From an uncultured Prevotellaceae bacterium (lineage in GTDB: Bacteria > Bacteroidota > Bacteroidia > Bacteroidales > Bacteroidaceae), in NCBI GenBank assembly GCA_902769705.1, contig CACXPX010000021.1, positions 23,772 to 87,771 on the forward strand: a DNA stretch of 64,000 nucleotides, written 5' to 3'. Shown piece after piece: positions 8,901-15,791 of this stretch. Under the pieces are notes generated by a model. That model was not told the origin of the DNA and searched no databases. It saw only the letters and a list, made by a program, of their open reading frames with translations. The translations under genes and the position numbers were made by a program. Positions within the stretch are counted from its first letter, which is position 1. Each line of letters starts with the position of its first letter.

Positions 8901-11642
8901 TTTGAACTCGCGAGTCGTCAGCGCATTACTCTGATCCAGCGTCCCATCCTCCAGCACCTTATCGCCTGAGAGCAACGAATAGACCACATGTTGGTTCTCG
9001 TCCGATGAACCAAACTGTACTTTCACCGACCCGCCATCACGTGGGAACTCGTCGCCTGTGGCATAAAACCAGTCGTGTGTATCCACAACCGGCCTTTTGT
9101 CTTCCATGCTGAACACCACGAATTTTGCTTCCACCTCATCCTTACCACATTTCGCCACGAGCGTATACCGTCCTGACTTCAATTTCTTCATGTCCAGTTT
9201 CACAGGCTCGTTCGCCTTAACTGTCCATTCACCAACCTTCTTTCCCGATGTGGAAGAGGGAAGGGTGGCATTGATATAATATGTGATATTCCCCTCAATC
9301 TCTTTCCCCGCACTATTCAAATAACTGAACGTGATGCTCTGCTCACTATCAGTCAACATCATTTCGGGAACTCTCACACCTAAAGTTGTTGCACTAAAGC
9401 CCAAAGGAACGGATGTCTCACCATGATGGCTCTCACCTGACATGTCAGTAACATCTACCAGCACGTCAAATACGTAGAACTTGCCTCCATTCCCTAATTC
9501 CTCAGTCGTCAATATTTCTTTGACAAGTGGAACGGGTACTTTGAATTCTCCGGCATCGTCAGTCACCGCTTCGCCTGTTAGTAATTCAGTGTCCGGACTG
9601 CTGTTAGCTGGCCTATACCACCAATGCCATGCCGACCGCCGAACCACTCTGTACTTTGCATTGGCTCCTTGTACAGGCACACCTGCAAAACTCTTTACCA
9701 TTCCTTTCACATCGAGGGTGTCACCCCAGTCGTATTTCTCTGTGATGGGGTTGAATTCCACTCTGAATGTCGGCCGTTTGTATTCTTCCACAGAGAACGA
9801 CGTGCTGCCGTTTTCTGTATAAAGCGAAAACTCACCAGTCAGGCACACGCTTGGCAAAACGAATTCGGCAGAGGCTGATCCAAACTCATCAGTCACCACT
9901 TCCTTCGTTTCCAAATCCTTGTTGTTCGCATCGCATAGCCGCAGTTTCATTCTCGACCCTGCTACAACACGAGCCTCGCCGTGCTCCTTCGTCTGATACG
10001 CAACCATCTTTGCCTTCACCGTCTGGCCAGGGCGGTAAATGCTGCGGTCGGTGAGAATCGCAACTTGTGTGCTTCCTTGTCCGACATTGTCTCGATAATA
10101 GTAGGTATAACCGTTTTGTTCAGGATAAGCTTTGTCCTCAGCCGTATAAACATATACTAATTCAGGGCGGTTGTTTTTTTCGTAAGTATATATCGCCTCA
10201 CCTTTTGCATCCAAATCCAACGTCACTTCCTTCCTTTTGTTTTCGGCTGTTGGTTTTCCGACCGTTCGGAGGGAAGGGGAGAACTTCAGTACCAGCTTCG
10301 CCTTGGGAACAGGCTGTCCTTCTATAGCATCAACCACAGTATAACGAATCTGATTCTTTGGCAATGCTTCGGACATCAGGAAGAGATTGCTCACATGCAA
10401 CAAACTTCGACGTACTGGCAACGCACTTCCGCTATTGTCTTTCCCCTTTTCACCTTTGAATTCTACCAGATAGACGCCCAATGGCAAGCCTTTAATCACC
10501 ATTGAGTCTTCCAGTGACTCCCAGTCTTCGTGTCCATCAAAACTTCTTGTCACCTTTTGCACAGGGCCCTTTGGGTCGAGTTTGCTTTGCAGTTTTTTGT
10601 AGTCGTTGTCATAATTCGGGTCCAAACTGCATGTGCCATCCACATTCAAACGTGTCACCGTCATGCTCAGGTTTTTCAAGTTCACCACACCATTCACATA
10701 AACCTTGCGTTCGTGTCCTGGTAACGAAATGCCTTCATTGATTCTGGCTCGAAACGACGGGCAAGTGAATTGCTGACGCGCAGCCTTCAGTTCTGCCATT
10801 CGAGGCCATACATCGCCCCACTTTGTCAATGCCCAATCGATATACTCCACCAAACTACGCCGCGTGTCGTTGGTTCTCTCTCTCCTGATTCTGCTAAACT
10901 CTGAGGAATTCATCAGTTCATATCGTCTGATGGCCACCTCACCACACACGGGCAAATCGCCATAGCGCTCTATCAGCGAGTCCAATCGCGTCAGAAGTTC
11001 TTTTCTCTCTTTCTGTTCTCCTGTTTCCAAAAGCTTTAGTGCACAATAGCATGTAGCAGCACGATTTCCATGTTTCTCATACCAGTCGTGCAGCACATCC
11101 CAGGCGTCGGCTTCCATACCCAGTACGTGCAACAAGTCGTTGTCAAACAACCGCGAATCAACACCCGACATCACCATAGGTTCATAACCGTCAGCACGCA
11201 CCGACGCCAACAACTCAGGGCGTGATAAGGACTGAGCGAAATACTCTTGGCTCTTTATCTTCGAAGCTTGACTCCCAGTTCGCGACTCCAGATTCTTGTA
11301 AACCTTTCCCAACACACACTCATATACCGATGCCAATACTGGGTTCACCTCTCGAGCCTCACGCTCAGACTCTTCTATCCGTTCCAACTCCACATCCAGC
11401 GAGTCGGGAGAAATCATCATCTCAGTCACTATGCGCTTCAGCCGAGCTTTCAGCAGCTGACCATAGCTTTCCTCCCGCGTCGCCTTTTTCTCGATGCGGT
11501 CCAACACTTTGATTGCTGTCTGAGGCAAGTCGTTTTCGCAAGCCGTCTGGTGTTCTTTCCACAGTTTTGTATAATCGTCAGCCATCGTAGCAACGGGTGT
11601 TATTGCCATTACAAGAATCAGCACTAATAATAGTCTTTTCAT
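5928..11642 (-). CDS. alpha-2-macroglobulin family protein lacking the thioester
   Basis: Very large exported protein (1904 aa) with a signal peptide (MKRLLLVLILVMAITPVATMA). The first 300 residues look helical. A run of macroglobulin beta-sandwich domains follows, including DRSIYRPGQTVKAK (MG2-type, near 520) and SFSVEEYKRPTFRVEFNP. The alpha-2-macroglobulin core is marked by FYPSLTSDEKGQVKIHFTLP and TWRFMGFAHDKD, then a helical toroid region and a receptor-binding-like end. Bacterial relatives are thought to trap proteases in the periplasm. The CxEQ thioester motif is not seen at the expected place, where the sequence reads MANPNTKDAISLATAIYANS. A good promoter lies 33 bases before the start. 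It heads the run A2M-DUF1573-ispH-GH2-GH29-GH127. Confidence 0.88.
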   Translation of the reverse strand: MKRLLLVLILVMAITPVATMADDYTKLWKEHQTACENDLPQTAIKVLDRIEKKATREESYGQLLKARLKRIVTEMMISPDSLDVELERIEESEREAREVNPVLASVYECVLGKVYKNLESRTGSQASKIKSQEYFAQSLSRPELLASVRADGYEPMVMSGVDSRLFDNDLLHVLGMEADAWDVLHDWYEKHGNRAATCYCALKLLETGEQKERKELLTRLDSLIERYGDLPVCGEVAIRRYELMNSSEFSRIRRERTNDTRRSLVEYIDWALTKWGDVWPRMAELKAARQQFTCPSFRARINEGISLPGHERKVYVNGVVNLKNLSMTVTRLNVDGTCSLDPNYDNDYKKLQSKLDPKGPVQKVTRSFDGHEDWESLEDSMVIKGLPLGVYLVEFKGEKGKDNSGSALPVRRSLLHVSNLFLMSEALPKNQIRYTVVDAIEGQPVPKAKLVLKFSPSLRTVGKPTAENKRKEVTLDLDAKGEAIYTYEKNNRPELVYVYTAEDKAYPEQNGYTYYYRDNVGQGSTQVAILTDRSIYRPGQTVKAKMVAYQTKEHGEARVVAGSRMKLRLCDANNKDLETKEVVTDEFGSASAEFVLPSVCLTGEFSLYTENGSTSFSVEEYKRPTFRVEFNPITEKYDWGDTLDVKGMVKSFAGVPVQGANAKYRVVRRSAWHWWYRPANSSPDTELLTGEAVTDDAGEFKVPVPLVKEILTTEELGNGGKFYVFDVLVDVTDMSGESHHGETSVPLGFSATTLGVRVPEMMLTDSEQSITFSYLNSAGKEIEGNITYYINATLPSSTSGKKVGEWTVKANEPVKLDMKKLKSGRYTLVAKCGKDEVEAKFVVFSMEDKRPVVDTHDWFYATGDEFPRDGGSVKVQFGSSDENQHVVYSLLSGDKVLEDGTLDQSNALTTREFKYKEEYGDGVLFTCAWVRDGELYAHSQRIAKPFPDKTLHLKWTTFRDKLTPGQKEEWTLTITDSKEKPVKAQLLAAMFDRSLDDIRMHSWPFYLNLLRSLPWTNWGGGYSDAFYLSSEMRLKALEIPELSFSHFDESLFYITPGLRVKYTSPVLIGARGNVAIQMAKVASINGDHELGGERMATKDVMGDDSELKTRKEPEDNSRKNNGENDVLQMRENFSETAFFYPSLTSDEKGQVKIHFTLPESVTTWRFMGFAHDKDVRYGSIEGEVVAKKTVMVQPNMPRFLRVGDVGKISARIFNTSEHTVSGVSTIELLEAETEEVVYKQEMPFSIEAGKGTSVAFNVNASNLPSLLICRIKAEGAGFGDGEQHYLPVLTNEELVTTTVPFTQNGAGVKTIDLGNLFPTTISAPNGSLPKLTIEYTNHPAWLMIQALPTMANPNTKDAISLATAIYANSISSYLVRQSPEIEKMVKLWQEEETGIGNQTSGDKKRETSLMSSLQKNEDLKSILLDETPWVMEADHEADQKRQLVNLFDTNQGEYRLNDFQTKLKELQNADGSFSWWPGMPGNPYTTMSVAETLVRLNHALGKQDDTSSLLSDALTYLDNKMHDDVVELKKLQRKGSKNLMPSELDISYLYIRSLDDSGLKNTNRSDIEYLVNLLAKHPADLTLYGKTITAIIMAKNHHTAEAKNLLQSIREYSVYTEEMGRYFDSPKAYYSWFDYKIPTEVAAIEAIRELTNDEKTVEEMQRWLLQSKRTQCWDTPINAVNAVYAFLNGETNKLSTTGQMPATLKVDGSVVETPQATAGLGYVKASLAGAHHKTFTAEKISSGTSWGALYAQYMQKATDAGNAFSGLTVKREVIKEVNGEKIDVIANGGTLKVGDKVRIRLTIQADRDYDFVQVQDKRAACLEPIRQLSGYHNGCYQAPRDHSTYFYFDRMAKGTHIVETEYFVEREGTYQMGICTVQCAYSPEYSARTGAMTMTIGNEIDDNR

Positions 11643-11674
11643 TGCAAACTGGTTTTCGTTCGTCTATATCATTG

Positions 11675-11706
11675 CAAAGATAACCAAATCTTCTGCAAAA
11701 CACAAA
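11675..11706 (-). promoter_or_regulatory. promoter of the alpha-2-macroglobulin gene
   Basis: Read on the minus strand, TATCTTTG (11675-11682) follows TTTG (11703-11706) with a 20-base spacer, which matches the Bacteroidetes housekeeping sigma pattern. The expected transcript start is about 25 bases before the ATG at 11642. Confidence 0.75.
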
Positions 11707-11852
11707 CATTTAAGGCTTTTTTAATAACTCATAACCAATTTACCCAAACACGAATTGCCCATAAATAAAGTTGACGAATTAAATGCGCTAATGCAAACAA
11801 CTCGCCAACTTTTATGATGAGGTTAAGCCTATAGGCTGCCTGACATGTTTTC

Positions 11853-12185
11853 CTATCCCAGCCTTGCCTTAGTCAGCAGATGGTGTTTCCGATAGGAATA
11901 AACAAAATAGAGGCACATCGCGAGCACAGCCAAGACGATGATAATCGCCCACATCAGCATCGACATATCATCACCTCCCACACTACCATTACCAGGAATC
12001 ACATTGGCTGACGACACGCTGTCAACAGAATCTTTCACACACTGGATGCTGTCGTTGAGTGAATCCTTCACATTCTGAATACTTTCATTGAGCTCCTTCT
12101 TCGGCTCACCAATCACATCGTCGAAGCGAATCCTTGGACGACGAGGGCGACCAGGATAAGCAATGTCCAATAATTGTCTAATCAT
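11853..12185 (-). CDS. small single-pass membrane protein, unknown function
   Basis: 110 aa. The N-terminal half is charged and contains near-repeats of a short segment (ELNESIQNVKDS, LNDSIQCVKDS, VDSVSS) that would form an amphipathic helix or coiled coil. A hydrophobic stretch of about 22 residues (residues 75-97) follows, and a basic tail (YRKHHLLTKARLG) suggests a cytoplasmic C-terminus. I do not recognise a family. It ends a short minus-strand run behind the MFS carrier and another small membrane protein (46-base gap), so the three may be co-expressed. Confidence 0.65.
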   Translation of the reverse strand: MIRQLLDIAYPGRPRRPRIRFDDVIGEPKKELNESIQNVKDSLNDSIQCVKDSVDSVSSANVIPGNGSVGGDDMSMLMWAIIIVLAVLAMCLYFVYSYRKHHLLTKARLG

Positions 12186-12231
12186 CTTTTTCTTAATTTT
12201 AGTTAGTAATTATTTCGTTAATGATTTTTGG

Positions 12232-12576
12232 TCAAGAAAGAATATAGGGGCATGATGCCAAGACTATTAAGAACAACATACCCAAAAGCATACTGATGGC
12301 ATTGCAGAGAATGCTATATACCAGCGCACGCTGCACCTCGCGCACAAAACACCAATACCAAACGGCCTCGACTACCACCACCAACACTTCGCCCACGCAC
12401 AAAGCCGTCCAACTATCGTCGACGTGCTGCAGGTAGAGGTTCAGCGGCACGTTCGTCAGCATGTTCACCACCACCGATGACCACAGCACGCGCCGACGTG
12501 TCTCGCCCAGCATCAGCAATACGCCCAGCTCTATCACGATGGTGCCTACTAGAGGCCATGCAAGTGTCATTATCAT
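12232..12576 (-). CDS. small polytopic membrane protein, unknown function
   Basis: 114 aa with three or four hydrophobic segments (LVGTIVIELGVLLML; VVVNMLTNVPLNLYL; ALCVGEVLVVVVEAVWYW; a final one near SMLLGMLFLIVLASC). The reading frame stays open upstream into the end of the MFS gene, but that part is not hydrophobic or conserved in style. I take ATG 12576 (MIMTLAWPL), 14 bases after the MFS stop; ATG 12570 is an alternative. The family is unknown. Its position between the MFS gene and the 110-aa gene suggests a shared transcript. Confidence 0.65.
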   Translation of the reverse strand: MIMTLAWPLVGTIVIELGVLLMLGETRRRVLWSSVVVNMLTNVPLNLYLQHVDDSWTALCVGEVLVVVVEAVWYWCFVREVQRALVYSILCNAISMLLGMLFLIVLASCPYILS

Positions 12577-12590
12577 AGGCCGTTCTTCTA

Positions 12591-13571
12591 TTACATTGTT
12601 ACCAGCAAATAACCTGGTATCAGGGCAGCCGCCAGCAGACCGAATGCCAATCCCTCGCGGCCTTTCAGCACTTCGTTGGCCAGATAAAGCGTCACGGGCA
12701 TCGTGCAATTGATGAGGAACAATCCCACCAGCATCAGCCAATAGCCGTCAGCAAGCCGCCTTAACGCCAACCAACAGACGGCAACGCCTATCAGCAACAC
12801 CACAAGCGTGCGAACAATGCCCAGCCATTCAGCAATCCAGCCACCAGCCATCTTTCCGAACATCGCCGTAGCACCAATGGCCAATATCATGTATTCGTTC
12901 TTCACGATGCCCGAAGAAAAAAACTCCGACACCGATGAACGGAAACTCACGAACAACATCAATCCCAGCACAGCCGCCAAAACGAGCAACCAGCCAAATG
13001 GTTTGCTCCAAGCCTCTCTTCCCATTTCTCTCCATTCTCCATAATGGATAACCGTTACAGACAATAGGCAGATAAGCAGAAGAAACACGAAGGCCAACGG
13101 CCAAGAGAAGAACAATCCTCCGACAGCTAATCCGAATGCGCCCGTGCTTACAAACACGCCCAAAGCCCTGATGTCGTTGCCCGTCGTCACAGCTGTCAGT
13201 TTGCCGCCCCACACGTGGAAAAGCGAATTACCCAACCCCAACAACGTGGCGGCACTGAACATCACGAGCTCTCTGGTGGACGCCGAAGAAACCACCAAAA
13301 CCAGCGAAGCTACCAGCACGCCAGCCGCCAGCAATATATCCCCGATGAGCAGCAACCAATGCTTCCACCCCATCGTGTCTGCCCACAAACCCGTGAGGGG
13401 CTGAGTGCCGAAAGCCAAAACATTATAGGTGATGAAGATGCCCACAAGGTGAACCACGCCAAACGGAGCCACCATAGCGTATAGACAGCAGATGCAAAGC
13501 CCATCAACAAGGAAATGCAACAAGCTGCCCATCCTCGTCATCAAAACGCCCTCATCTTGTTTCTCTCTCAT
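12591..13571 (-). CDS. MFS transporter
   Basis: Integral membrane carrier of 326 aa with ten to eleven hydrophobic helices, shorter than the usual 400 aa of the major facilitator superfamily. The loop after helix 2 reads GLWADTMGWKHW, a variant of the GxxaDrxGrr motif, and GLGNSLFHVWGG resembles the antiporter-type motif of helix 5. The substrate cannot be read from the sequence. The frame is open as far as 13619, but the promoter box at 13597-13604 lies inside that extension, so the first usable start is ATG 13571 (MREKQDEG). ATG 13541 (MTRMGS) is another option. It is the first gene of a three-gene membrane-protein run. Confidence 0.75.
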   Translation of the reverse strand: MREKQDEGVLMTRMGSLLHFLVDGLCICCLYAMVAPFGVVHLVGIFITYNVLAFGTQPLTGLWADTMGWKHWLLLIGDILLAAGVLVASLVLVVSSASTRELVMFSAATLLGLGNSLFHVWGGKLTAVTTGNDIRALGVFVSTGAFGLAVGGLFFSWPLAFVFLLLICLLSVTVIHYGEWREMGREAWSKPFGWLLVLAAVLGLMLFVSFRSSVSEFFSSGIVKNEYMILAIGATAMFGKMAGGWIAEWLGIVRTLVVLLIGVAVCWLALRRLADGYWLMLVGLFLINCTMPVTLYLANEVLKGREGLAFGLLAAALIPGYLLVTM

Positions 13572-13596
13572 TCTTCCAACATGTTTTGTTTGTTTG

Positions 13597-13627
13597 CAAA
13601 TATAAATCTTTTTGCTCAATCAGACAA
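13597..13627 (-). promoter_or_regulatory. promoter of the MFS gene
   Basis: On the minus strand TATATTTG (13597-13604) follows TTG (13625-13627) with a 20-base spacer. It places the transcript start near 13590 and so decides the MFS start codon. Confidence 0.75.
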
Positions 13628-13825
13628 GAAAACAATATTATTTAACTTTGCCAGCTCCCCATGAACCTCTTGAAAAAACGTTCATAAAGGAGTAAAATGA
13701 TGGTTTATTTTTATGAAAAAAGCTGACAAAATCTTGTCAACTTTATTTTTCATTCTAGAACGGAAAATGGAGTGAAAAAACGATTTTTGCCCTCTTCTGC
13801 TCCAACTTTTAGTCAGTTGATTTGT

Positions 13826-13957
13826 CACTTGTGGCTTCTGAGGGTGTCATATGTGGCATCTGACACGCTCACTTGTGGCTTCTGACGCCCTCACTCCATA
13901 TCTCTGACAGCCTCAAAAGCCACAAGTGACAACCCGAAAGCATAACTTTTGCCAGTC
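13826..13957. repeat. 22-bp phased array, locus 1 (six units)
   Basis: Units start at 13826, 13848, 13870, 13892, 13914 and 13936, exactly 22 bases apart. The first five begin with CA; units 1-4 have TGA at positions 14-16, and units 2-5 have TGAC at 14-17. The words at 3-13 are CTTGTGGCTTC (twice), TATGTGGCATC, CTCCATATCTC, then AAAGCCACAAG, which is a reverse-complement version of the first word. The last unit is degenerate. The array lies in the 630-base gap between the MFS gene and the haem-motif lipoprotein gene. The rest of that gap is AT-rich and shows no open frame worth reporting. Confidence 0.8.
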
Positions 13958-14103
13958 AAGAAATTGTAAAGAAAACGGAAGTCTTTGACAATCAACGACT
14001 TCTGAAAATGTCGATTTTTAGCGTTTTTCGCACCAAAATATGGTTCACTTCAAAAAACAGGCCGTTTTTAGGGGCTGAAATTCAGAATTTATTTAACAAG
14101 AGA

Positions 14104-14167
14104 AAGGGGCAAAAAGCAAGAGAATGACTTTCAAATTCTTCAGCTATTCCCTTGCTTTTTGCCCCTT
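14104..14167. terminator. 17-bp perfect inverted repeat, likely transcript end of the lipoprotein gene
   Basis: Left arm 14104-14120 (AAGGGGCAAAAAGCAAG) and right arm 14151-14167 are perfect reverse complements around a 30-base loop. The element lies 36 bases beyond the stop of the minus-strand gene at 14203. There is no strong T-run next to it on the minus strand, so it may stabilise the RNA end rather than terminate by itself. Confidence 0.5.
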
Positions 14168-14202
14168 GCATCTCCTCTTTTTTTTCATCGGAGGAAAAGC
14201 AC

Positions 14203-15771
14203 TTATTTACTCAAATGGTTCACGTATTTCACGGGTTCCACTTTCTGTTTCAGAATGTCGGCAATGTTTTGCGGCTTCAGGTTGACGGGACCCTTCATGA
14301 ATTCTGGGATGTTATAACTCTTCATCAGCTGGCGATGATAGTCGGGGTCCTTGCTGGGAAGCTCAAAGGGCTTGGTGCATTTCATGTCAGCGTCGACGTG
14401 GGCGATAAAAGGCCGCGTGTAGACGCCATCTGTGCGGCGCGAAGAGATGATGACCCACCGTCCGTTGCTCGACCAAGAGTGGTAGCTCTCGGTGTTGTCG
14501 CTGTTGAGGTCGGTAACGGCAAACGCCTCCCATCCTCCTCTTGTAGATGAGGCTTTTTCTTCTGTGCTTCCTGTTGAGGATGGGGTCAATGCTGCTTGTT
14601 GGGGTTGCAAGTCGATGGCCCAAAGGTCGGCATCGCGGTGCCAAATGTGGAAACAGCCCCATCCGCCGAGTGTGAAGAGCAACCAACGGCCATCGGGCGA
14701 AATGCGCGGAAGAGTGGCACTCTTGTCCATTGCGGCGGCGTCGAACACCAGTTCGCGAGGACCAAACTCGCGTTGGTCGATGTCGAAAGGCTTGCGATAG
14801 ATGTTGTATTTGATTTCCTTTGCGCGTGCGATAGTTTCGGAAGAGTTTACGGTGTCTGCACTATACTCAAAGTGGGCGCTACAATAGTAGAGCCATTTGC
14901 CGTCGGGCGACCAGAATGGGAACACTTCGAACTCATGTGGGTCATTTTCGATGTTCATCACCTCGTTGCGCTCCACATCGTAAGCGATGAGGTCGCTCTC
15001 AGAGTCGAACACCTCAATCTTGTTGAGGTCGCGGGTGTGGAAGCTCTGTTGGGTCTTGTTGGTGGAGTAGGCGATGAGCTTCAACCAAGGGTGCCACGAA
15101 GGATAAACGCCTGCAGAGAGGATGGAATCGTTAGCCATATTCACTTTGTGGGGCTTCCCTTCATCCACAACGATGGTTCCACCGTGATTCTGGCGTGCGT
15201 GGAACTGCATCTGCTCGGGATTGTACATCTGATAGTTGTGGCAGTTGATGCATTGACCGTTCACCTCGTCGCCACAAAGCATATTGTCGTAGATGACGCT
15301 CTCGTCGTAGTTCTCGAGGCAACGCTGGTTGATGGTGAGTTCCTCGTAGGTGACATACGACGGCGAGATGAGTCGGTAGCTGATGTAAGGGTCGATGGAG
15401 TCGGGCGAGACAAATATCTCGAATGGCTTGTAGCGTGTCCACGCTCCGTTCGCTTGTGCGAACACTTCGACCTTCAGGCTTTTGCCTTTTGCTTTTTCGG
15501 TCAAGGCTTTCCAATCGTCGATGTCGGGTTGGGCTTTGATGCCACCCATCACGATTTCTTCATCGCCAAAGGAATAACGCGTGACAGCGTTGTCGGCTTG
15601 GCTCCGCAACTCGATGGAGAGTGGCGCGATGTTCACGGGAATGGTTACGCCCGTGTAGTCGGGATAGATGTCGGGCAGCTGTTGGCTGTCGGCAAATTGG
15701 GTGGGGACGCTGGCTCCCTGACATGCGGTGAGCAGCAAAAGCGCTATGAAGTATGATAAATGTTGCTTCAT
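14203..15771 (-). CDS. beta-propeller lipoprotein with a single c-type haem motif
   Basis: 522 aa. The N-terminus is a lipoprotein signal (LLLLTAC, Cys at residue 17), so it is anchored to a membrane outside the cytoplasm. A CINCH motif (CxxCH, near residue 178) is the binding site for one covalent haem c. The rest reads like a TolB/PD40 beta-propeller: SWHPWLKLIAYS, PFWSPDGKWLYYCSA, RISPDGRWLLFTL, SWSSNGRWVIISSR. The function is unknown. A short Ser/Thr-rich segment (LTPSSTGSTEEKASS, residues 396-414) is encoded by a palindromic DNA insert (see findings). The partner gene upstream encodes the DUF6057-like membrane protein, 20 bases away, so the two probably form one system. Confidence 0.75.
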   Translation of the reverse strand: MKQHLSYFIALLLLTACQGASVPTQFADSQQLPDIYPDYTGVTIPVNIAPLSIELRSQADNAVTRYSFGDEEIVMGGIKAQPDIDDWKALTEKAKGKSLKVEVFAQANGAWTRYKPFEIFVSPDSIDPYISYRLISPSYVTYEELTINQRCLENYDESVIYDNMLCGDEVNGQCINCHNYQMYNPEQMQFHARQNHGGTIVVDEGKPHKVNMANDSILSAGVYPSWHPWLKLIAYSTNKTQQSFHTRDLNKIEVFDSESDLIAYDVERNEVMNIENDPHEFEVFPFWSPDGKWLYYCSAHFEYSADTVNSSETIARAKEIKYNIYRKPFDIDQREFGPRELVFDAAAMDKSATLPRISPDGRWLLFTLGGWGCFHIWHRDADLWAIDLQPQQAALTPSSTGSTEEKASSTRGGWEAFAVTDLNSDNTESYHSWSSNGRWVIISSRRTDGVYTRPFIAHVDADMKCTKPFELPSKDPDYHRQLMKSYNIPEFMKGPVNLKPQNIADILKQKVEPVKYVNHLSK

Positions 15772-15791
15772 GATGACGGGTGATAGTTGTT

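Noticed and set aside
12576-12741. Frame overlapping the end of the MFS gene, which suggested a frameshifted carrier
   Set aside because: The upstream part is not hydrophobic, while a separate small membrane protein starts cleanly at ATG 12576 after the MFS stop codon, so two genes explain it better.
14596-15756. 386-codon open frame opposite the haem-motif lipoprotein gene
   Set aside because: The minus-strand gene has a lipoprotein signal, CxxCH and propeller motifs; the plus frame has none.
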